DNA of 15,191 bases from CAYGTS01 sp964352905 (GTDB lineage: Bacteria > Pseudomonadota > Gammaproteobacteria > JAHCLG01), in assembly GCA_964352905.1 (NCBI GenBank), contig CAYGTS010000059.1, positions 1-15,191 of the forward strand, read 5' to 3'. The position numbers were made by a program, and so were the translations under genes. Position 1 is the first letter of the stretch. The number at the start of each line of letters is the position of its first letter. The notes under the pieces are model-generated. The model was not told the origin of the DNA. It ran no database searches and worked only from the letters and a program-made list of their open reading frames with translations. Of the stretch, positions 1 through 6,490 are shown one piece after another.

Positions 1-13
1 TTAACGTGAGATT

Positions 14-54
14 GCCCAAATATGGCTGTTCCCAGCTACAGCGGGAATTGCTGG
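14..54 (-). repeat. Dispersed intergenic repeat, copy 1 (5' module)
   Basis: Read on the minus strand this is the 5' module of a repeat found four times in the window. The core at 14-33 matches GGGAACGTCCATATTTGGGC at 18 of 20 positions. The 21 nt before the core (34-54) align without gaps to the other copies but only about half the positions agree, so this is a diverged copy. On the plus strand CCAGC (32-36) and GCTGG (50-54) can pair, as can TTCCC (29-33) and GGGAA (43-47). Similarity to the other copies stops past the core: positions 1-13 contain TTAACGTGAG, whose reverse complement also occurs at 6473-6482. The 5' end lies 35 nt before the ATG of the MFS gene. Confidence 0.65.
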
Positions 55-89
55 CTTGATTTTTAAAAACTTAGGGCTTGCTTCATAGC

Positions 90-1274
90 ATGAATCAGCT
101 AACCATTAAACCGTTATTTTTTGTGATCATTATTATTTTATTAGCTGCGGGATCGGTTTTCGCAATCGATCTCTATGTTCCTTCATTACCTGAGATTAAA
201 CACAGCTTGTCTACGACGCGTTCTTTAGTGCAATACACGATCATTATTTACCTGATTGGTTTTTCGCTATCGCAATTAATTTATGGGCCACTTTCAGAAG
301 TCTTTGGGCGTAAAAAAACATTACTGAGTGGTCTTTTGATTGCGGTGATTGGTAGTTTATTTTGTTTCTTGGCTAATTCTATTACAAGTTTGTTGCTAGC
401 AAGGTTGTTACAAGGAATTGGCTGTGGTGCTTTACCTAGCCTAATGCGTGCCATGTTGCGTGACTGTTACGTTGGTGAAGAAATGGCAAAGTTTAGTTCC
501 TATGTTGGCGTGGGAACTTCCATAGCACCGGTATTGGCGCCAATTGTTGGCGGGTATGTTTCCTATTATTCCCATTGGCGCATGAATTTTTTATTAATGC
601 TCGTTTTTTTTGCCTTCTTGTTATTTATTGCGTGGCAATATTTACCGGAAACCATTCGTAATAAAAAACCTTTTCATATTAAGCAAATGTTACTAAATTA
701 TTATGAGCTAATCAGGCACCGTCATTTTATTGCTTGCTGTATTATTAGCAGTGCAAGTTTTAGTAGCATTCTCATTTATTACATCATGAGCCCTTTTATT
801 CTGCAAAAAGAAATGGGGCTAACCGCAGTCGCATTTGGTTGGCTTGCCATCTTTTTTATGGGCGCTAACTTTATTAGTAAAAGTTTAAATGTGTTTTTAT
901 TAAGCTCTTTTTCTTCACTCCAAGTTTTATCGATCGGTATCATACTCACTACGTTTGCAAGTTTTTTATTGTTAATACTTACTCTTTTTGAACTTCAACA
1001 ACCTTGGGTTATTGTCTTACCAATGACTATCATCATGCTGGGTAATGGTTTAATTTTTGGTAACGTAATGACTGCTGCGTTTACTCCTTTTGGTCATATT
1101 GCAGGCAGTGCTGGCGCTCTCTACGGTAGCATGCAGATTTTTGGTACGATTATTTGTGGTTTAATTGCCGCTATCATTAAATTCGATCAACAATTATTTT
1201 TAGCACTCATTTTATTGGCATTGAGTTTCATTTCTTTAGTTTCTCGCAGATATGTTCAACCCTATACGAGTTAG
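90..1274 (+). CDS. Bcr/CflA-type MFS multidrug efflux transporter
   Basis: An inner-membrane proton-driven exporter of the major facilitator superfamily, DHA1 drug:H+ antiporter type, closest by motif to the Bcr/CflA group (exporters of bicyclomycin, chloramphenicol or similar compounds). The 394-residue product is almost entirely hydrophobic, with about 12 membrane segments. TM1 carries the acidic motif AIDLYVPSLP (residues 25-34, D27), and motif A, GPLSEVFGRKKTLL, sits at 66-79 between TM2 and TM3. The C-terminal half has the family-like stretch around residues 323-350 rich in Gly/Ala. I chose ATG 90 over an in-frame TTG at 78 because the only purine-rich segment (AGGG, 73-76) is 13 nt before the ATG and just 1 nt before the TTG; the ribosome site is weak either way. 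The stop directly abuts the stop of the convergent dehydrogenase gene. Substrate cannot be told from sequence. Confidence 0.9.
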   Translation: MNQLTIKPLFFVIIIILLAAGSVFAIDLYVPSLPEIKHSLSTTRSLVQYTIIIYLIGFSLSQLIYGPLSEVFGRKKTLLSGLLIAVIGSLFCFLANSITSLLLARLLQGIGCGALPSLMRAMLRDCYVGEEMAKFSSYVGVGTSIAPVLAPIVGGYVSYYSHWRMNFLLMLVFFAFLLFIAWQYLPETIRNKKPFHIKQMLLNYYELIRHRHFIACCIISSASFSSILIYYIMSPFILQKEMGLTAVAFGWLAIFFMGANFISKSLNVFLLSSFSSLQVLSIGIILTTFASFLLLILTLFELQQPWVIVLPMTIIMLGNGLIFGNVMTAAFTPFGHIAGSAGALYGSMQIFGTIICGLIAAIIKFDQQLFLALILLALSFISLVSRRYVQPYTS

Positions 1275-2645
1275 CTATTTTGCAACACAAACCGTTTTAA
1301 TATTTGCAAATTCTTTAATACCTTCTGCGGCTAACTCTCGCCCGTAACCCGATCCTTTTATTCCACCAAAAGGTAAACGCGGATCAGAACCAACCATGGC
1401 ATTCACAAAACATGCCCCTGCTTGTAATTGATCACGTGCGATCTCTTCGCCTTTGTTAAGATCTTGGGTAAAAACCGCCGCACCTAAACCGTAACAAGTT
1501 TGATTAGCGAGTTCGATAGCATGTAATTGATCTTTGGCGCTAATAAAAGCAATCACTGGCCCAAAAATTTCTTGATCAAAAGCTGCCATTCCTAGTTTTA
1601 CATTATCCAGAATAGTTGTGGGATAATAAAAGCCTGGTGTGCCTGGTATTATGCCGCCGCAAATGAGTTCAGCTCCTTTATTGATAGAATCTTGTACTTG
1701 TTTATGAACCGTGTCGCGCAGATCAGCACGCGCCATGGGCCCTAATTTCGTTTTTTCATCAAGTGGATCGCCACACTGGTATTGTTTGGCCTTGGTAATG
1801 ATTAAGGCTTTAAATTCTTCAGCAATTTCTGGCACAAGAATTAAACGTTTTGCCGCAATACAAACTTGTCCTGCATTACTTAAGCGTGATTCGATACAAA
1901 TATCTGCGGCTTTTTCAAGATCAGCATCAGCAAGTATCACATAGGGATCACTGCCACCCAGTTCTAAAACAATTTTTTTCAAATTTTTAGCCGCTTGTGA
2001 ACCCACCATTTTACCAGCTCGTTCGCTACCGGTTAAGGTTACGGCAACAACATGATGATGTTCAATCACATGTTCAGCTTGTTCATTTTCAATCACTAAT
2101 ACACGAAATATATTTTCGGGAAAACCGCAGCTTTGAATAATCTTTTGAATCGCTAATGCCGTGCCAACACAGTTTGATGCATGTTTTAAGAGTGCGCCAT
2201 TGCCTAGCATTAATGTTGGCGCTAAAAATCGAAAAACTTGCCAACACGGGAAATTCCACGGCATAATAGCAAACACCACGCCAAGTGGTTGAAAACTCAC
2301 ATAACTTTTGGCCATTTCTGTTTGAATTATCTCAGGCTGTAAATAGCCTTCTGCATGCTTAGCAAAGTGTTCGCAAACCCATGCACATTTTTCAATTTCT
2401 TTCATGCCTTGCAAGATCGGTTTGCCCATTTCCAATGCCATGCTTTTGGCTAATGCTTGTTTTTGTGCTTTAAGCTTTTCGGCAACCGCTAAAAGCTTTT
2501 GTTGGCGTTGCTGAAAGCTTGTTTTACACCATTCCAGAAAAGCTTGGTGAGTTTTGGCGATGATTTGATCTATCTCATTGAAGCTTAAGATAGGATAATC
2601 TGCAAGTACTTCTGCTGTGGCAGGATTGATGGTTGTAATGTTCAT
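1275..2645 (-). CDS. NAD(P)-dependent aldehyde dehydrogenase, succinate-semialdehyde dehydrogenase-like
   Basis: A cytosolic aldehyde dehydrogenase oxidising an aldehyde to its acid with NAD(P)+. The 456-residue length and motifs are those of the short Sad/YneI-like succinate-semialdehyde dehydrogenases, which feed GABA or putrescine breakdown products into the TCA cycle as succinate. Visible residues: oxyanion-hole Asn131 in PWNFP, the NAD-site glycine in TGSERAG (205-211), general base Glu228 in LELGGSDPYV, catalytic Cys262 in NAGQVCIAAKR, the EIFGPV motif at 359-364 and LPFGGIKGSGYGREL near the C terminus. The set is complete. A good Shine-Dalgarno AAGGAG lies 8 nt before the ATG (plus-strand 2654-2659). 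It stands alone on this strand, divergent from the LRAT-domain gene, with no neighbouring GABA or putrescine genes, so the natural aldehyde remains unproven. Confidence 0.93.
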   Translation of the reverse strand: MNITTINPATAEVLADYPILSFNEIDQIIAKTHQAFLEWCKTSFQQRQQKLLAVAEKLKAQKQALAKSMALEMGKPILQGMKEIEKCAWVCEHFAKHAEGYLQPEIIQTEMAKSYVSFQPLGVVFAIMPWNFPCWQVFRFLAPTLMLGNGALLKHASNCVGTALAIQKIIQSCGFPENIFRVLVIENEQAEHVIEHHHVVAVTLTGSERAGKMVGSQAAKNLKKIVLELGGSDPYVILADADLEKAADICIESRLSNAGQVCIAAKRLILVPEIAEEFKALIITKAKQYQCGDPLDEKTKLGPMARADLRDTVHKQVQDSINKGAELICGGIIPGTPGFYYPTTILDNVKLGMAAFDQEIFGPVIAFISAKDQLHAIELANQTCYGLGAAVFTQDLNKGEEIARDQLQAGACFVNAMVGSDPRLPFGGIKGSGYGRELAAEGIKEFANIKTVCVAK

Positions 2646-2679
2646 ACACTTAGCTCCTTGCTGCGCTGTGGTTTTAAAG

Positions 2680-2688
2680 ATAATAGCA
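2680..2688 (-). promoter_or_regulatory. Candidate extended -10 promoter for the aldehyde dehydrogenase gene
   Basis: On the minus strand the sequence reads TGCTATTAT: a TG dinucleotide one base before TATTAT (5 of 6 to TATAAT). This is the form of an extended -10 sigma70 promoter, and no good -35 hexamer is found at 16-18 nt. It lies about 35 nt before the ATG at 2645, leaving a 5' UTR of roughly 25-30 nt that includes the AAGGAG ribosome site. Confidence 0.45.
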
Positions 2689-2694
2689 CATGGC

Positions 2695-2723
2695 GTGACA
2701 AGCAGCTAAAATGCATATAGTAT
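2695..2723 (+). promoter_or_regulatory. Candidate sigma70 promoter for the LRAT-domain gene
   Basis: GTGACA (2695-2700, 5 of 6 to TTGACA) is followed after 17 nt by TAGTAT (2718-2723, 4 of 6 to TATAAT). Transcription would begin near 2730. If this promoter is used, the ATG at 2711 is not in the message and translation would begin at the ATG at 2774. Confidence 0.4.
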
Positions 2724-3664
2724 ACCATGATAATAACTCTATAATTAAAATCAGTTTCCTCTGGATAAAAATTATGTTGGGGATCAAAAAATTATTATAC
2801 TTTTTCTTTAAGCGCTCCCAAGCTCATACCACACATCGCTTGCAAAAAGGCGATCACATCTATTGTTATGGTATTTACGGCACTTATACTCATCATGGGC
2901 TTTATGTTGGTAATAGCAAAGTCATTCATTATGCTGGTTTAGCTAAGCGTTTTTGTGCTGCGCCAATTGAAATTGTTAGCCTGAAGGAATTTTCTCTAGG
3001 TCGTACAATCTATCTTAAAGAATATTCGCCACAACAGCGCAAATTTACACGCGATGAAATTGCACAGCGCGCGCTTGATCGGGTGGGCGAGAATTATTAC
3101 TCGATTGTGAATAATAACTGCGAACATTTTGTGCGATGGTGTATTACAGGCAAACATAAGAGCCGCCAATTTAATCGCATTTTTTTTGCCTTAAATACCA
3201 ATATTGCCCTAGTTTTTATTAACTCTTCACTTGGCGAAATTTCTAGCTCACTCACTGCTGTGGAAATTTTTCGTAATAACTTAACTAGCGCGGTTTTATT
3301 TATTTTACTATTAGTGTTAACCCTGCAATTTGCAATTACGTTTGTTAACCGTTTTTTGTTACGTCATCAAGTAGGTCATGGTTTAGTTGAAGTCAAAGCG
3401 CGGCATTTAGGCAAAACTATCGCGTCTTTCACTGGCTTATTCGTAACGTGTTTTATGGTATTGTTAGTACATTCTTCTGGGAATAACGTTGGTTTATCTG
3501 ATAATGCTTTGTTTAGCGGCATAACAAGCATTGGCAACTGGTTCTGCGGCAGCGCCAATTTTACGATCGGTATTTTGTTTTGCGTGACTTTTCCTTTTAT
3601 GGTGATCACTTTAACCGGCTGGCTGAGTTATCACTTTTTTCGCTATCGCTTGGCTCGGGGGTAA
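2711..3664 (+). CDS. LRAT-domain (NlpC/P60-superfamily) membrane protein
   Basis: The N-terminal half is a lecithin:retinol acyltransferase (LRAT/H-rev107) type domain, a circularly permuted NlpC/P60 thiol-hydrolase fold whose eukaryotic members are lipid acyltransferases or phospholipases. The pieces are in order: KGDHIYCYG (46-54), H-box HHGLYVG (61-67), a second His in VIHYAG (H73) and NNCEHFVRWC (135-144, Cys137). The His61-His73 spacing of 12 equals that of the LRAT pair, so the catalytic set is intact. The C-terminal half has three hydrophobic segments (about 192-212, 236-254, 283-306), so the protein is probably membrane-anchored. No signal peptide is clear. Start: 2711 is the most upstream ATG and 2774 (residue 22) is an alternative favoured by the promoter at 2695-2723; neither has a good ribosome site. 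Substrate and physiological role are unknown; bacterial members are poorly characterised. Confidence 0.85.
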   Translation: MHIVYHDNNSIIKISFLWIKIMLGIKKLLYFFFKRSQAHTTHRLQKGDHIYCYGIYGTYTHHGLYVGNSKVIHYAGLAKRFCAAPIEIVSLKEFSLGRTIYLKEYSPQQRKFTRDEIAQRALDRVGENYYSIVNNNCEHFVRWCITGKHKSRQFNRIFFALNTNIALVFINSSLGEISSSLTAVEIFRNNLTSAVLFILLLVLTLQFAITFVNRFLLRHQVGHGLVEVKARHLGKTIASFTGLFVTCFMVLLVHSSGNNVGLSDNALFSGITSIGNWFCGSANFTIGILFCVTFPFMVITLTGWLSYHFFRYRLARG

Positions 3665-3742
3665 AATGTTGTCAAGGCAAATTCGTTAAACGTCCCTTTT
3701 CATGCCGGCTAAGACCTTTAGTCAAAATTATACAACGCTATA

Positions 3743-6160
3743 TCACACATCTAAATTTTCAACTTCAAGTGCGTTGGTTTCAATAAAGATACGACGTGGA
3801 TCGACTTGATCGCCCATTAAGGTTGTGAATATTTGATCAGCCGCAACTGCATCTTCAATCGTCACTTGTAGCATACGACGATGAATCGGATCCATGGTGG
3901 TTTCCCATAATTGATCAGGATTCATTTCACCTAATCCTTTATAGCGCTGAATACTTAAACCGCGCTTACCTTCACTCATGAGCCAATCTAACATTTCTGC
4001 AAAAGAAGTGATGGCTTTACTGCGATCACTACGCTTAATAGAAGCGCTTTCGCTCAATAAGCCAGTTAATTTTTCGGCAAGATTCGTTATTTGCAAGTAT
4101 TCGTTGCTAGTAAAAAACTCATAATTCATCGTCATCGGTTGTGTGACACCATGCTCATTTAATTGAATAACGGGTAAAAATACATGCTTTTCATTTTCTG
4201 TTGAAGCATTAACCTGATATTGCTTATGATCCCCTGCATACAGTGCTAAACGATCTTGCAATTGTTGGCACCAAGTCGCAACTTTAGTTTGATCACTCAA
4301 CTCAACTTGAGTTAACTTAGGCAGCGTTAGCATTTGCATTAGCGCATCTTGCGGGTAACGTCGTGCTAATCGTTTAATGATTTGCATCACGCTAAGATAC
4401 TCATGAATTAATTTTTCTAAGGCAACACCTGAGATGGCAGGTGAATCCTGGGAAGGATAGAGTTCGGCATTTTCTAGAGCGAGCTGCACTAATTTTTCGT
4501 TTAGCGCATCATCATCTTTAATATACTGTTCTTGTTTACCCTTTTTAATTTTATAGAGCGGTGGCTGTGCAATGTAAATATGACCACGTTCAATCAATTC
4601 TTGCATTTGCCGGTAAAAAAAGGTTAGCAGTAATGTTCTTATATGCGCACCGTCCACATCAGCGTCGGTCATGATGATAATGCGGTGATACCGTAATTTA
4701 TCGGGATTGTATTCTTCACGCCCAATGCCGCAACCCAGCGCAGTAATCAGCGTACCTACTTCTGCAGAAGCTAACATTTTATCGAATCTAGCTTTTTCAA
4801 CATTCAAGATTTTACCTTTGAGCGGCAATATTGCTTGATTTTTTCGCTCGCGACCTTGTTTTGCTGAACCGCCTGCTGAATCACCCTCAACAATGAATAA
4901 TTCGCACAAGGCTGGATCACGTTCTTGGCAATCAGCTAACTTACCCGGCAAACCTGCCATATCTAACGCGCCTTTGCGTCTTGTCATATCGCGGGCTTTG
5001 CGTGCTGCTTCACGCGCACGCGCCGCATCTATCACTTTAGAGATAATTGATTTGGCCTCTTGCGGATTTTCTAATAAAAAATCGTTAACGTATTCAGCCA
5101 CAACTGATTCAACAACCGCTTTAACTTCGGATGACACTAGTTTATCTTTTGTCTGTGAAGAAAATTTCGGATCAGGCACTTTTACCGATAGTACGGCCGT
5201 TAATCCTTCGCGCGCATCATCACCAGTCGTTGCAATTTTTTGTTTCTTAGCAACAGCTTCTTTTTCAATATAGTTATTAACCGTACGCGTTAAAGCACCG
5301 CGAAAACCAGCTAAGTGTGTTCCGCCATCGCGTTGAGGGATATTATTGGTAAAACAGAAAATGTTTTCTTGAAACGAGTCATTCCACTGCATGGCTAAAT
5401 CAACCACAATCTCATCTCTCGTCACCGTAAAATGCAAAACTTTTTTATTAATGGCGGTTTTATTTTTATTTAAATGCTCAACAAAAGCACTAATACCACC
5501 TTCATATTCAAAGGTACCGCTTTTTCCGCTACGCTCATCTTCTAAGTAAATGCAAATACCTGGATTTAAGAAGGAAAGTTCACGTAGGCGTTTAGCTAAG
5601 ATATCATAATGAAACTCAACATCGGAGAAAATTTGGAGCGAAGGCTTAAATCTAATTTCTGTACCTTTTTGAGTTGTATCACCTGTAATTTTTAAGGCTT
5701 CTTCCGGCACGCCAAGATGATAGGTTTGCTCGTAAACTTTACCACCCTTCCTTATCGTGAGATACAGGTCATCTGATAACGCATTTACCACGGAAACACC
5801 AACACCGTGCAACCCCCCCGATACTTTGTAGGAACTGTTATCAAATTTACCACCGGCATGCAGCACGGTCATAATCACTTCAGCGGCAGATCGACCTTCC
5901 TCTGAATGAATATCAACAGGAATACCACGGCCATTATCTTTAACTGACACAGAACCATCACTATGAATAACAACGTGGATAGTAGTACAATGACCGGCTA
6001 ACGCTTCATCGATAGAGTTATCAACGACTTCAAATACCATATGATGCAGCCCCGTACCATCATCGGTATCACCAATATACATTCCAGGGCGTTTTCTCAC
6101 CGCATCAAGACCGCGTAACACTTTAATATTGGATGAATCGTAAGTTGCTTGATTACTCAT
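3743..6160 (-). CDS. gyrB: DNA gyrase subunit B
   Basis: ATPase subunit of DNA gyrase, which with GyrA introduces negative supercoils ahead of replication and transcription. At 805 residues it matches the usual gammaproteobacterial length (E. coli 804). The GHKL ATPase domain shows RPGMYIGD (24-31), catalytic Glu44 and Asn48 in FEVVDNSIDEAL, Asp75 in KDNGRGIP and the lid GGLHGVGVS (115-123). The aminocoumarin-contacting Arg is present as Arg137 (E. coli 136). The TOPRIM domain has EGDSAGG (Glu425) and the metal-binding DADVD (Asp499, Asp501, Asp503). Residues about 555-735 correspond to the gammaproteobacterial insert, followed by QRYKGLGEMNPDQLW (738-752). It has its own promoter in the gap upstream and a weak ribosome site. 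It is convergent with the LRAT-domain gene, 78 bp apart, where I see no convincing terminator. Confidence 0.99.
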   Translation of the reverse strand: MSNQATYDSSNIKVLRGLDAVRKRPGMYIGDTDDGTGLHHMVFEVVDNSIDEALAGHCTTIHVVIHSDGSVSVKDNGRGIPVDIHSEEGRSAAEVIMTVLHAGGKFDNSSYKVSGGLHGVGVSVVNALSDDLYLTIRKGGKVYEQTYHLGVPEEALKITGDTTQKGTEIRFKPSLQIFSDVEFHYDILAKRLRELSFLNPGICIYLEDERSGKSGTFEYEGGISAFVEHLNKNKTAINKKVLHFTVTRDEIVVDLAMQWNDSFQENIFCFTNNIPQRDGGTHLAGFRGALTRTVNNYIEKEAVAKKQKIATTGDDAREGLTAVLSVKVPDPKFSSQTKDKLVSSEVKAVVESVVAEYVNDFLLENPQEAKSIISKVIDAARAREAARKARDMTRRKGALDMAGLPGKLADCQERDPALCELFIVEGDSAGGSAKQGRERKNQAILPLKGKILNVEKARFDKMLASAEVGTLITALGCGIGREEYNPDKLRYHRIIIMTDADVDGAHIRTLLLTFFYRQMQELIERGHIYIAQPPLYKIKKGKQEQYIKDDDALNEKLVQLALENAELYPSQDSPAISGVALEKLIHEYLSVMQIIKRLARRYPQDALMQMLTLPKLTQVELSDQTKVATWCQQLQDRLALYAGDHKQYQVNASTENEKHVFLPVIQLNEHGVTQPMTMNYEFFTSNEYLQITNLAEKLTGLLSESASIKRSDRSKAITSFAEMLDWLMSEGKRGLSIQRYKGLGEMNPDQLWETTMDPIHRRMLQVTIEDAVAADQIFTTLMGDQVDPRRIFIETNALEVENLDV

Positions 6161-6204
6161 ACTATCTCAATCACTCTATCTAAAATTAGCCAAAAATGTG
6201 CGTT

Positions 6205-6233
6205 ATTATAGCATTAAAACGCCCTATTGTGAG
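6205..6233 (-). promoter_or_regulatory. gyrB promoter (extended -10, sigma70)
   Basis: On the minus strand CTCACA (6228-6233, 4 of 6 to TTGACA) is followed after exactly 17 nt by a perfect TATAAT (6205-6210) preceded by TG one base upstream (TGCTATAAT). The predicted start point is near 6198, giving a leader of about 38 nt before the gyrB ATG. gyrB can therefore be expressed independently of dnaA-dnaN-recF. In many bacteria gyrB promoters respond to DNA supercoiling; that is not visible here. Confidence 0.75.
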
Positions 6234-6246
6234 CATTTTAAATCAA

Positions 6247-6258
6247 TTAAAAACCATA
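6247..6258. repeat. Left flanking direct repeat of the recF-gyrB element (possible target-site duplication)
   Basis: TTAAAAACCATA occurs here and again at 6433-6444 in the same orientation, a perfect 12-bp match. The base after this copy (6259) is where similarity to the other dispersed repeat copies begins, which is what a target-site duplication would look like. AT-richness makes chance matches easier, so the boundary agreement is the stronger part of the argument. Confidence 0.55.
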
Positions 6259-6432
6259 GCAACTACTCACTCCGTGGCAGGGAACGTCCATCTTTGGGCT
6301 AAAAACGGCGAAAATCTTTTATCGAAATGCTCATTTATAACTCATAAACTGCGCTTTCTCAAAAATATTTTCGCCATTTTTATCGCCAAATCTGAACGTT
6401 CTTGGTAAACCACAAGCTAAAAGGGCGAGCAG
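6259..6432 (+). mobile_element. Dispersed repeat copy 2: 174-bp candidate non-autonomous element
   Basis: This lies in the 330-bp gap between recF and gyrB. It begins with the 12-nt 5' terminus GCAACTACTCAC, matching G(T/C)AACTA(T/C)T(T/C)AC in copies 3 and 4. The core at 6280-6299 matches GGGAACGTCCATATTTGGGC at 19 of 20, and CTAAAAACGGCGAA follows as in copy 4. Inside it, GGCGAAAAT (6307-6315) and ATTTTCGCC (6367-6375) form a perfect 9-bp inverted repeat. It is bounded by 12-bp direct repeats (6247-6258, 6433-6444). I see no terminal inverted repeats and no convincing coding capacity, so any mobilising protein would have to act in trans. A noncoding RNA or regulatory element is an alternative. 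The rest of the gap (6161-6246, 6445-6490) holds the gyrB promoter and leader and nothing else I recognise. Confidence 0.55.
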
Positions 6433-6444
6433 TTAAAAACCATA
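6433..6444. repeat. Right flanking direct repeat of the recF-gyrB element (possible target-site duplication)
   Basis: Second copy of TTAAAAACCATA, identical to 6247-6258. Together they bracket 174 bp containing dispersed repeat copy 2. Confidence 0.55.
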
Positions 6445-6490
6445 CTAAAACAAGGAGTTAAAATCCACTGTGCTCACGTTAAAATTTTCT

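Noticed and set aside
78..89. TTG start at 78 for the MFS gene
   Set aside because: The only purine-rich stretch is 1 nt away; ATG 90 gives a normal Bcr/CflA N terminus.
3665..3742. Bidirectional terminator between the LRAT-domain gene and gyrB
   Set aside because: No stem longer than about 3-4 bp with a T-run; the two genes must end by other means or overlap transcriptionally.
4893..5273. 126-codon plus-strand open frame inside gyrB
   Set aside because: Antisense to conserved GyrB coding sequence around the TOPRIM region; low-complexity Ser/Ala/Thr product with no recognisable domain.
6196..6408. 70-codon plus-strand frame in the recF-gyrB gap
   Set aside because: It runs antisense through the gyrB promoter and across the element boundary, has no ribosome site and no recognisable protein features; better explained by the repeat.
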